This document shows, in pieces, positions 37,701-49,624 of a stretch of DNA of 64,000 nt; position 1 is the stretch's first letter, and each line of letters begins with the position of its first letter. Source of the stretch: Berghia stephanieae (lineage: Eukaryota; Mollusca; Gastropoda; Nudibranchia; Aeolidiidae). Both the position numbers and the translations under genes were made by a program. The DNA is taken from assembly GCA_034508935.3 (NCBI GenBank), contig CM067442.1:85767448-85831447 (forward strand), written 5' to 3'. Below the pieces are notes generated by a model. The model was not told where the DNA came from. It made no database searches and worked only from the letters and a program-made list of their open reading frames with translations.

Positions 37701-40700
37701 ATGTGTGTTCTTTATTGCATGAACCATCTGTATAGATTCTTGTCCATTTTTTTTCAGGGTAGTTTTGATCTATGCACTTCTGTACAGACTTCTTGATTTC
37801 TTCGCCGTGTTTTTGTTTTGTTGAAATGTCACCAACGGAAGTCTTGATTTTGCCTTTTCCAAATTGGTACTCTGATATTTGCTTTGCATTTTTGGGTCAT
37901 TATTCCGTCAAGTTCGTGATCTTTTTCAATTTGCTGGGCTCTTTCAATAAAGTGGGATCTTTTCAGCCGCCTAGTTTTCTTTTGTTGCGCTCTAGCGTGA
38001 AGAGGCTGATCTGTCATTGTTTTCACGTCTGTGTATTGTTTCAAAATTTTTGATTCCCTTCTTTCTGATAGAGATGTAAGTCCTGTTATGGTTTCCATTG
38101 CATGAATCGGTGTCGATTTCATTCCTCCACTTATTATCCTCATGTTGCTGTTTTGCACTTTGTCCAGCTTTTCCATTTGAGTTTTGGAGCAGTTTCCCCA
38201 TGCAGATATCCCGTATTCAAGCGCTGGTCTCACATATCCTGTGTAAGTTTGTTTCAGTATATCGGAGCTAGCTCCCCAAGTTGTTCCAGCTAGTTTTTTC
38301 AAGAGTTGTGTTCGCTCTACCCCAACTTTCTGACTGTTGCTGATTTGATTTTTCCATGTTAGTCTTGGGTCAAAATGGACTCCTAGGTATTTTGGTGCGT
38401 CGTCTTTTTCCAATTCATGGTCTTCAATACGTAGCTTTGCTTTTTCGTCTTTTGTGAACTTTGTCTTCACTGCATTTATTTTCATCGCCCAGTTGTCAGT
38501 CCATTCTTTGATATTATCCAGTGTGATTTGCATCCTGTGTTGTGCCTTGATTAAATTTTGGTCAGAGCTAATCAGAGCTAGGTCATCTGCGTACATCGAC
38601 ATTTTCACTCCTCGACATAGTGTTTTCTTATATCATTTACATAGAGGAGAAATAGTGTAGGTGATAGTACTCCACCTTGTGGGACTCCATGTTTTAGTTT
38701 TGCTTCTCTACTTTTGTGACCTTGTGTTGTTACTCTTGCCTTTCTTGTTTTTAGGTAGTTTTGTATCCAGTTGAGCATGTTATGGGATACTTTTGATTTT
38801 TGTAGTTTATATACCAGACCTTTTTTCCACACTTTGTCGAATGCTTTTTCAAAGTCCACCCATACCACAATTTGTTTCTTTCCATCCTGAAACGAGTCTT
38901 CTATTTCTTGGGATATGTAGGTTACTTGATTTTCAGTACTCCTGTGTCTTCTGAAACCAGCTTGTTCATTTATAAGCACATTATAGTTTTCAAGATACCA
39001 CATCAGTCTGGAGTTGATAATTCTTTCTATCAGCTTGCACATGCAGCTTGTAAGACTTATAGGTCGGTAATTTGCGGCTTCATTTGCTTGTTTTCCTTCT
39101 TTCTTAATTGGGACAATAAAAGCCTTTTTCCATATATCTGGTATTTTACCAGTTTTCCAAGTGCTGTTGTAGAGTTGTAATAGCTTCTTTTTCGCTGTCT
39201 TTCCAAGATGGATAAGCATCTCATTTGTTACTTCGTCTGGGCCTGGCGATTTCTTTGTTTTTAACACTTTGAGAGAGCTTTCTAGTTCTTCCATAGTTAG
39301 CTTCTTTGTCATTACTTCATCTGTGGCTTCCTTGAGTTCCTTTTTTTGTTTTCTGCATTCTTTTCTAACCCTTTCCTTCAGTTCTTTTTCTATTGTGTTG
39401 TCACTAATTTTTTTGAACTGCTCCATGAATAGGTCTGCAGCTTGTTGTGGACTGACAAGTTCTCCTTCTTTTTCCAAAGCGGGAGGGGCGTAGTGATTCG
39501 GTTCTCTATTTAGGGCTTTTGTAAGTTTCCAAAGTTTATTTCCATCTTTTTCGAAGTTAAGGCTATGCGTTTTTTCTTTCCATGCCATTTTGGATGTCGT
39601 TGCCATTTCTTTTTTAAAGGTAGCTTCTGCCTCTTTATATGCTGCAATATTGTCATCACAGGGTCTGCTTCAGCCTTTTCTCTTGTTTCCGATACTTCAT
39701 TACTTAACTGATTAAGATCGTCTGTCCAGAGTGGTATATAATTTTTTCTTGCTCCCCTTGGGATACTTTCTTTTGCTGCTTTTAGGATGGCCTTTGTCAG
39801 CTATATTTCATACAGTCTCTTACTTCATCTTTATTTAATTTAAAACGAAAAAAAAAAAAAGGAAAATATGAAAAGAGGATATCGGTATAGCAAAGGGGGT
39901 GGGATAGGTATACCACTCGGATGACTTTCTTGAAGTAAGTTTGTTATTGACGTTTGGCGGGATTTGGAGACAGAGAAATATACCACATAGTCCTGTAAGT
40001 TTGAGATCAGGTTAAGCTGATTTTCTGCACCAGACTGGCTCTCTATAAAGTGACGCACTGTCTTGACCGCATCTCTTGCATCTGCTAGGATGGGTGGTGG
40101 TGGTGGCATTTCTTCTTCCTCTTCCTCCTCCTTGTTTGAGTCTTTCTCTGTCATGGAGTTGACACTATCTTCTGTTGACCACTCCCCTGACGTTGCCAAG
40201 TCCAACAACGGTCAAATAGGCATCTGCTGTTGCAGTAAGTGATATTAGGTCACTTAACCTGCTAAAGAGCTTGCCAAAGTCATCTATGACATCACTCTTT
40301 TCACTTGGTTCTCTGTCTCATGTTCTTTAGCTGCTGCATCCTTCACCACAAAGCCTGCATGTATGAAATAGTTTGCAATACACTGTTGTTGGGTTAGGGA
40401 CCACGCTTCTTTGATCCAATAAAGGGCCTCAAGCACGTTGACAGTGTACACTTCTTTCCTCCTGTCCTTCATCTACTCCTCGACATGAAGCAGGTAGCAG
40501 GTAACTGTGCACCATCAGCTTTCTTTGGATCTTTTTGAAGACTTGATTATGCCGTGATCACATGGCTGCAGTAGATTTGTTGTGTTGGACAGCAGGAATA
40601 CGAGCTCTATTGCCTTCAGATCATCGATTTGGAGTGAGCACGGCAATTGTCCACCACCATGACAATTTTGGGTTCTGGGTCAAAAACTGCCGGTCGAGTT

Positions 40701-43700
40701 TCCTGAGTCATTCCTCAAACAGCAGTGAAGTTGTCCAGGCCTTTTTATTGTTTTTGTAGGAGACTGGGAGCGTCTTCACGTGCTTGAATTGTCAGGTGTT
40801 CTTGCCAAGGATGGTGGTTTGTTGCTTCCATCCATGTTGGTGGTGAGTAGTACAGTGAGGCGACTCTTGTCGGGAAGGCCCTGGAATAAAGGCCTGTCTC
40901 ATCGGCATTCCACATATCTGCAAAGAAATTTCTGGAGAGCATCAGGTGCCCAGGAAAAGGAAATGAAATGGCATGTCTACTACATACCCCTCTTTTGTGG
41001 GAAAGCCAATAGGTTCAAAGGCCTATTTACATAGAACCCCCCTCACACCCTCACACACACATTTTAACATAGTGGATATGAAATGGTGTGTCAATGGTAA
41101 GCTGTCTATCCTCCTGTTGAAAATCCAATCAGTTCCAAAGCATCAACACATGAGCGAGAACATCTCGTCTGCGTTATTTTACACCCCCGTCTCCCCCCTC
41201 TTTCCTCCCTTTTCGCCAGTCACCTGCTGTCTTCCTTTTCCCATCTGTGCGATTTGCGGTGTTGGCCAAGCCTACCCCACCTTAAACTTACTCTCTTTGT
41301 TTCACATCACTGGGCATTGTGTATGGCTACGTTCCCGAATTTTTAAAGAAAAAAATAGAGAAATATAAAGGGAAGGTGCTCTTAAGTTGTTTTGGTTTAA
41401 AGAAAGTCATGCTTGGAAGTATTTTGGTTCATCGTAAGAATTAGTACAGAGATGAAGAAGAAACTCATATAATTTATTCAATTCTTTGCGTTCTTTGGTT
41501 CATGGTATCTTTTCGGTTTAGCTTCTTTTGGTTTAGTAATTTTACTGTATCTTCATAATTTCCAGCAGCAAATTGTCACCGTCTTCATCATCACTGCTAT
41601 CACAACCACCACTACATCACCATCATCATGACCATTATAACCGCAACCATCACCATATCATCATTACCACCTTTGCTATTTCTGCTACAATCACCACTAC
41701 ATCAACATAATCATTACGACTATCACTACACAACCACCACCACATCATCAGCATTACTACTACTGCTGCAACATTACTACATCATCACTACCATCATAAT
41801 CACGCAACTGCAACACCACTGCATCATTTCATCATCATTACTACCACTACTACTACTACATCATCATCTGCCACTACCACACATCCTTATAGCCACTTAT
41901 ACCACCACCACAACAACAACAACAGCTTTAATGAGTCAAAAATATGCATAGATTATCTGATTTCAAGGTTGCTGATTTTCTGTATAAATATGGAATTCAG
42001 TATACTTCTGTATATTTTCCAACCGCCTGCCAAACGGAAAAAAGCAAGTACCTAATATCTTTTTACTGGAGCTTGGCGTTCAGATAGGATTCGGTCGATG
42101 TGTTCCCATAAAAGTTCAGTTTTGCCTCTTGAATCAGCAACCTTGTGATTTTTAATCATAACCCCCTTTGAAAACTAGGGGACTTTGCACCTTTGGTCAG
42201 ATTTTTTCACTGCCCCCTCTTAAAATAAGATTTTCATTTCCAACCTATGATTATAAACATCAGTACAAGACAGGGGCTTAACAAACAAATAAGTCTTAAG
42301 TGGTTTCCTAAAACTGATGAGCTAGATGATTCTTAAATTTCACAGTTCCTCAATCTGTCTCATTTCAGACTTCAATGCGGGATTTAATTGCAAGAGACTC
42401 CTTCTGTGCCCCAGAAATCGACATATTTCGAGCAGTATGTAACTGGGCGGACAGTAACAAAGGGCAAGATCCCACTCCTATATTAGAAGTTGTTCGTCTC
42501 CAGCTCATGAGGATGCAGGATTTGTTGAACGTGGTGCGAGTTACTGGTCTGGTTTCCTCTGATGCAATTTTGGATGCTATCAAAGTTCAGACAGAGAGTA
42601 GAGATATGGAACTTAAATATCGTGGTCTTCAAGGTTAGTCTTTTTTTATTGATTTCCTGACTCCATTGTTAGACACTTACAGTAACTAATTGACGGTGAG
42701 ATCTCAACATATAATTTTTCATATACTGGCATCTTTGTTAACTTTTCACTCTCTCTTCCTCTTGCACATAGGATAAATCACCTGAATGTTTAAAAATTAT
42801 AACATGAAAAATACACTCAATATATATATCTATGTATTTTACAAGAATTTTTAAACTTTGGAAATTGTAAATAGTAAAGGTTGGTGGTGCTTTTTTTTTA
42901 AGAAGAGAAAATTAGATACTACCATCCATACTCAAGAAATTTATTTATTTCCTATTTTTGGCCCAATTAATTTCTAAGAACCTTCTCAGTCAACGGTTAT
43001 ATTGTTATATTCATAGTGTTCTATTGTGTGCACTGATTTTTTATTTTTGTTTTTCAGTATTGGACCAAAACATTGCAACTGTGCGACTTGGTGCAAATGT
43101 TATCCGTGGTGAAATGAAGACAGCATTGCTTGATGGGGATACCCAAAATTATGACCAGGATCGAGGATTTACCCGTCACCCCATTGATGAAAAGGACTGT
43201 CCTGGTATTGTCATTAAGTTAGGACAGCCTTACATTGTCAACACAATCAAGCTTCTGTTGTGGGATAAAGACATGAGGTTTGAATATTTCAAGGTTGATT
43301 TTATCCCGTAAATCTGTTGTGCAGAACTGAATGATGAAGCAAGCTTGAAGCATGTAGAAAACAATTATAGTAGCTTCTGCAGTTAGGAAGTGTGTTGTTT
43401 GTATAAAAATGGATCTGAAATTGAAATGCCCTTATTAATTGTTATTCTTTGTATAAAAATTCGATAAAATCTTTTTATTGACTTTAATTTTTATACAGTA
43501 TATAAAATTATTTCATTACCCTTCTTTATATTGATTAGCATTGTTTCAAGTTTGCTCCTCCCTCAATATTACTTGTCTTTTCTTCAAATGAAATCATGGT
43601 GACGTGTTTGCAAGTCGCTGTCTTTCCTCCAATTCAACAGAAAAGAAATAAAGTCAACATTTGAAAAACTATTAAATCTTTGTTGACTTTCAAAGATATC

Positions 43701-46301
43701 AAAATGTATATTAACTTGAACTTTAAGTTTTTCTCCATAATTACAGTCTGTGTTTATTTATCTTGATTTTATTTTTCATAGACTCTAATCAATTTTCAAT
43801 CTCTATTGGAAATATAAAATTGTTAAATTGGCGAACTTGACATGCTGGATGTTTTGCAGGCTGAAATCATAGTGATATAGAATTGATTTGATTTTAGTTT
43901 GTAAATGGGAAACATGGAGATTAAATATATGGCCAGATTGTTGGTGGAAACATTTATTTTTCTCAGATTGTATTTGCTGCAAACCTTCTCTGATCTTTTC
44001 CAATCTCCAAGCAAAATTTCAGGCAACTCAAGAGATAGAGTTTAGATTAAATCTCTTTGCTTACTATGGATAATCAATATAAAATGTCATTTTCCGTCTT
44101 TGCTTGTCTTTTTTTTTTAAATTCAGATTTTATGATAGAGGAAAAGTGATTGGAATAGTATTCTTTTCAAATTAATTTACACTACATTCTAAAGCATTTA
44201 AAAGTGAAAATTCATGTAAAGAAGGATTGAAACCATGCATTTTGGCATTCATAGAGACTTATTTCTTGTTCCCCATGGCGGGTTTGCTGAAATTCAAGAA
44301 AAACTAAATGATGCTACAAGGATTGACATTTTGGGGGTTTTATTTGTTTTTGGGTTTATCTGTTTTCTTTAAAATTTATTTATTATATATATTTTTTTCC
44401 TGTATTGCACAGGTTTATTATTTCTATATCCTTTTGGTTTCATGTTGGATGCTATTATTTAGAATTATAATACCATTCCTTATGGTCCTTCCAGCTGTGA
44501 ACCAGCAGACTTTATTTTCTTTCTTGATGCATACAGTCTAACCTGCCTTTATGATTACCGTTACCTCTTCGTTGCTTTTCTTCTTCTTCTTCTTCTTCTT
44601 CTTCGGGTTAAGGCAGCCAGCATCATTATGTTGAAGGTTAATGCTGCTCTGTTGTATACATTTGGTAGAGGGATAAGATATTTTTGAAAGCTCCCATGTT
44701 GGGTGTGGACTTTGGGGTGTGTCAATGACTCCTGTAATGTGATATCATTGCAAAGCTTTCCCTTATTATTACATCCTTTTAAACTCACACCTGCTTTAAG
44801 TGATCGCTTTCTCTATGATCACGATCATGCCTGAACATTTTTAATAAATTTGCCCATTTACTCTTGCATGATGAAGGAATTGAACTGTGATAATTGACCT
44901 GTCTTTTTTATTTCTTTTGAAGATCAAGAGTCTTTTAAACAATTAATATCAGCCTGCAAATGTCTTTTTGTAAGATTATAGTTCATACTTTTAAATATAC
45001 TTGTTTTTACCAGATCATATTCCTATTTCATTGAAGTATCAATGGATGATAAAGATTATGAGAGAGTCATTGATCATACCTCCTATTTGTGTCGCTCCTG
45101 GCAGACGTTGCATTTTTATGATAGAGTTGTGAGGTAAGCATTTTTAAAAAGTTCAGTTTACCAATATATAGGTTTGTAACTGACATAATTTTCTTTAATT
45201 GAGCCAGATGAGTTTTTTGACTCTACAGAACGTATTGTTCATTGGTTAATATCAATATGAATATAGTTTCTGTAAAACCAATACTGTCAAATTTGTGTAA
45301 CTAGTTTTATTTAAATCTGCTGATAGTCTCAAAGTGAAGAGTGATGCCAAATAGCACTTCACTTTTTTGATATTGAAATTCTATCATCTGGTTATTCGTT
45401 TGCACAGATACATCAGGGTTGCTGGCACGCATAACACAGTAAACAGAGTTTTCCATCTTGTTTCATTTGAATGCTTGTATTCATCACGCCCATTTCAGCT
45501 GGAAAGAGGTTTGATAGGTATGTGTGTGTAGTTATTCATTATTTAATCTCATATTATAAATTGGTGAATGATAGTTTATGATTGTACTCTTAGATTTAAG
45601 TTCTGTTTACTTGGAAGTTGTTTTGAATGGAGTATGCTTTCTGTGCGTTAGGTTTCTTTTTTTTATTATGAAATTAAATTGATGTATTGAATGGGTCCAA
45701 AAAATTTAATTAAGATTGATTTTAGTGAGATATAAGAGTTTCAAAGGCAAATGAATAGTGTGTGCCATGTTTTGTTTTTTTAAAAAGGAAAAATAAAGAA
45801 ACTTTGATATCTGTTTATCTTTATATGATTTCAGTTCCATTGGAAAATGTGGCTACAATAAAGAACAGTGCGCTTGTGATAGAGGGCGTGTCGAGGACTA
45901 GGAATGCTCTAATCAATGGTAATACTCGAAGCTATGATTGGGATTCTGGTTATACATGTCACCAACTTGGGAGTGGAGCCATTTGCATCCAGTTGTCACA
46001 ACCGTACATGCTGTCATCAATGAGGTTTGGATTAATTTTGTTCTCTAGTTACTTTAAAAAAAAATATATTTTGCCATAATTCTTTATAAAACAGAACTGT
46101 CTCTCATTATTTGTGTTATTATTATTTTAGTTTTTAAGTTATGGTAGTGGTAATTAATTTATATTAGCTTTTCACATAAGTCTCAAGGCGCTTTTACTAT
46201 AAGTTATAAGGCATTAAAATAAATATAGAATGTTTACATGTATGGTTTGATAAAAGACATTTTAAAATGTCCAAATTACATGCTCCAGAAGACAACCTGT
46301 G

Positions 46302-46388
<87 letters not shown>

Positions 46389-46389
46389 T

Positions 46390-46445
<56 letters not shown>

Positions 46446-49400
46446 CTATCTCACACACACATTATTCACACCCAAAAAAACTATCCCCAGTATTTTTTGA
46501 TTATGTGTCTTCAAATGTTTTTTTTGAAATTCTGAAGTCTGATAGAGAGTCTCACAGAAGGAGGTTATGTGTTCCGGATTTGTTGTCCAAATTTACCGAA
46601 AGATCTATCACCAAAACATATCAGATGGGTTTTTGTGATGGTAAGCAGATCAGAATTTTGGGATCTGAGAATATGGGATGATTCATTTGGAGCCAAATGA
46701 TCCTGGATGTTGTTGGGGGCAGTAGAATCCAAGGATCTGGCAAAACAAATATATTTTGTGTTCAATTCTGGCCCTCATTGGATGTCAGCCTATAATTAAT
46801 CCAAATTAATTTATTTTTTTAATTGTTCCTTATCATTAAAATCTTTGAATGCTTTTTGCTTTTGAAATGCTACTTTGTAGTTTTTTGTTTTTGTTGTTGT
46901 TATTTTAAAAATCTATCTGCCATATAAGAGCTATGTATCTGTTACGGTACCCCTGTCCCATCCTTATTCACTTGTTTTGTATTTTCCAATTGTTTTTCTT
47001 TTACATTTTTGTATTTTCCATAAAATGCCAGACTTCTCCTATGGGATTGTGATGATCGTAGCTACAGTTTCTACATCGAAGTCTCAACTGATCAGCAGAA
47101 GTGGATTCAGATTGCAGACAAAAGAAGAGAAGCCTGCAGGTAAATTTCGAAATAGTTAGCTTAATATGATTGTATGGGTGTGTTATAATTTTAAGTATTC
47201 TTATACAGTACTCTCACATACCAACAAGTTGTTAACCTTTAAGGTTCAAGTGTACCTTAACCTTGAAAAGCCCGAGCTCATCGTTGTTTCTGCTCTTTTG
47301 CTGAACATGTTTGGATCTGTATTAATTTATGAGCAGATAAATAATAGGAATGATTATGATTTGGTACTCATTCTGTCTCACCAGATATATTCTAAAATTA
47401 TAATAAACAAAAATATTATCATAGATTTTTCAGTTTGAAGATAACTTTCCTTCTGTCAAGCTTTTGGATTATAAGGTGAAAAGAAAGAAAAAAGAAAACA
47501 TTTAAAATCCCAACAGCAATCTAAGGCTTGATTAGTAATTCATGATCCTTTCTAAGGTGAATTTGTAATCAAATAAGCTTTGTTTTTTGTTATCTGACTG
47601 TCAGTACTACGGGTAATTATATAAATGAAGCGAGTGAGAGCTAGTCATAACATATGATTTGTAAACATTTGAGTGTATTCTTCTAAGTAGATCTTGTGCT
47701 GGTGTCTGGGTGAAACATTTTGGTTATCTCAAACTAAGTAATTGGATAGTGTGCTCTTGGAATCTACATCTGTTCCCTATGTGAACCAATTCCCCTTTGT
47801 CTTACCTTTTCTTGGTTGGTTTCATTGTAATTCTAGAACTTTTTACTATCCCATTTTCTTTCTTTTTACTGGCACTGATATGACCTTAATGTGTTGCAAT
47901 CGCAGTAAAACCCTTAAAAACTAAAACTAAACTTGTATATGATGGACAAAACTCAGGTGGGATTTTTTTAAAAAAGCTTTCCGATCTTAAATGTATCTAG
48001 GAAAAGGAAGGAACAGTGATGAGCAACATTTATTGGTTTGAGTAAGTATTAGTAATAATATTCAAGTCTGTAAGCTTACTGTCAGAACAGATTCTAGTTT
48101 CTTGCATGTTTTCATTTATGGATTCATTTTTTTTCTCCCCTTTAAGGTCGTGGCAGACTATTTGGTTTGATCCGCAGCCGGTAACATTCATCAAGATTGT
48201 TGGAACACACAATACAGCCAATGAGGTAATAGATTATCAAGTATTAGCCTGACCCTACAGTTTTATGCATATTAAAAATGTAAAATATGCATGCAGAAAA
48301 GAGTAAAATATGCAAATTACTCGTCCTAAAATTTTCAAACGTGTCCAATCAAAAATTGAAAGATAAAGTTAAAATTCAACCCGTGCTTGTATTGACAGTA
48401 AAAAAACTGACTTTTCATGTAAAGATTTGAAGAAGTATTTGACATGCCATGAGCATTGTGCAAGGATACATACAAACATATATTACATTATAATATAATG
48501 TTAATATAATGTAAGAGCTTTAGATTTAGATTTTAAAATGGCTTGAGTTCACAAAGTTAACAAACTTAGCATTCTGCTAGGGCTAGCAACTTGCTAATTA
48601 GAAATATGCTTTTGTAAAAACACTCCCTTGTTCCAAATGGGCAGCCAAGAGTTGGTATCAACATGCACATATTTGCAAGTCTGATAACCGATGCAATTAT
48701 GGACTGTTTTAACATTGTTGAAATGGGCAATAGTTTGCTTTGGTTTGAGAGTATTTCCATTACTGCAATGAGCCCATTAACATTTTGGTTATCAGACCTG
48801 CAAATATGTACACGTTGGTTTGTAGAAGATAACTTCTTCTTCTTCTTCTTCTTCGTCTTGTGGAAACCTCCAATATTGTCGAGGATCACTCCACAGTTTG
48901 TAGTGTTTTACATTTTAAACTTGTTAAAACTCTGCACATAATACTAAAACCACATAGATTAAAAAGTCACGTTGTGAACTCCAGCAATCGCGTGAAGGCA
49001 TGTTGGCAACCGTTTTCAGCCACTTCAGCTGGGAGGCTATTCCATAACTCTTAAGCTATACAATATCATGTGTCCATTCCTAAGCGTCTATCAATTCTCT
49101 CGGTATGAATATTTTATATTATATTTTTATATTGCCTAAGCCTGATTATGAAAAATCAAATGTTCCAAATCACATGTTAATGATTTCTAAAATATATTGA
49201 ATAATTAGCAATTGACTTTGGGACAAATACAAACACTTGTAATGACACTGCAACTGAAAATAAAAAATCCCTTTGATTCAAGTTGTAAAAAGGGAGGGGT
49301 ATTATTATCATACCATAAAAAGAGACACCTGAAGTAATATTTGCTTTTTTCTACTGGTGCTATGATTGAATTTGTTATGGGTGGTCATAATTTGACAACA

Positions 49401-49592
49401 GAATGAAATGTATTTCATTGCATAGATCATGTAAAACTGAATTTTGGTATATATTTACAATATGTTGTATTTCAAATTATGGGGATTCGATTTGCTTTGA
49501 ATACTTACCTGTGGTGATAAAATCAACAGGCTTCAATAATATAAAGTGCAACTCTGGCTCAAAGAACAACTTGCATTATGTGAACAGAGAAA

Positions 49593-49624
<32 letters not shown>

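Larger units (their letters stand above)
36595..41555 (-). mobile_element. Tigger-like DNA transposon, split by a LINE
   Basis: Left terminus GGTAGAATTACTTTAAACC at 36,596 and right terminus GGTTTAGTAATTTTACTG at about 41,553 are imperfect inverted repeats, each next to TA. The transposase is on the minus strand (about 40,960 down to 39,840). It shows [20 protein letters not shown], then [12 protein letters not shown] and [14 protein letters not shown], the three acidic blocks of pogo/Tigger (D..D..D), and a C-terminal part with [18 protein letters not shown]. Several frameshifts and stops occur. The helix-turn-helix N-terminus is not seen; instead 40,950-41,210 matches non-coding sequence at 11,570-11,880. 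Without the LINE the element is about 2 kb. Confidence 0.8.

Noticed and set aside
38872-39493. Plus-strand open frames opposite the RNase-H LINE
   Set aside because: They are shadows of the minus-strand reverse transcriptase.
41628-41951. Thr/Ile/His-rich 107-codon frame
   Set aside because: It is a translation of the ATC/ACC array.
43278-43311. BTBD9 ending after exon 6 at a read-through stop ([12 protein letters not shown])
   Set aside because: A GT donor at 43,278 joins in phase to exon 7 ([12 protein letters not shown]), matching the known family sequence.
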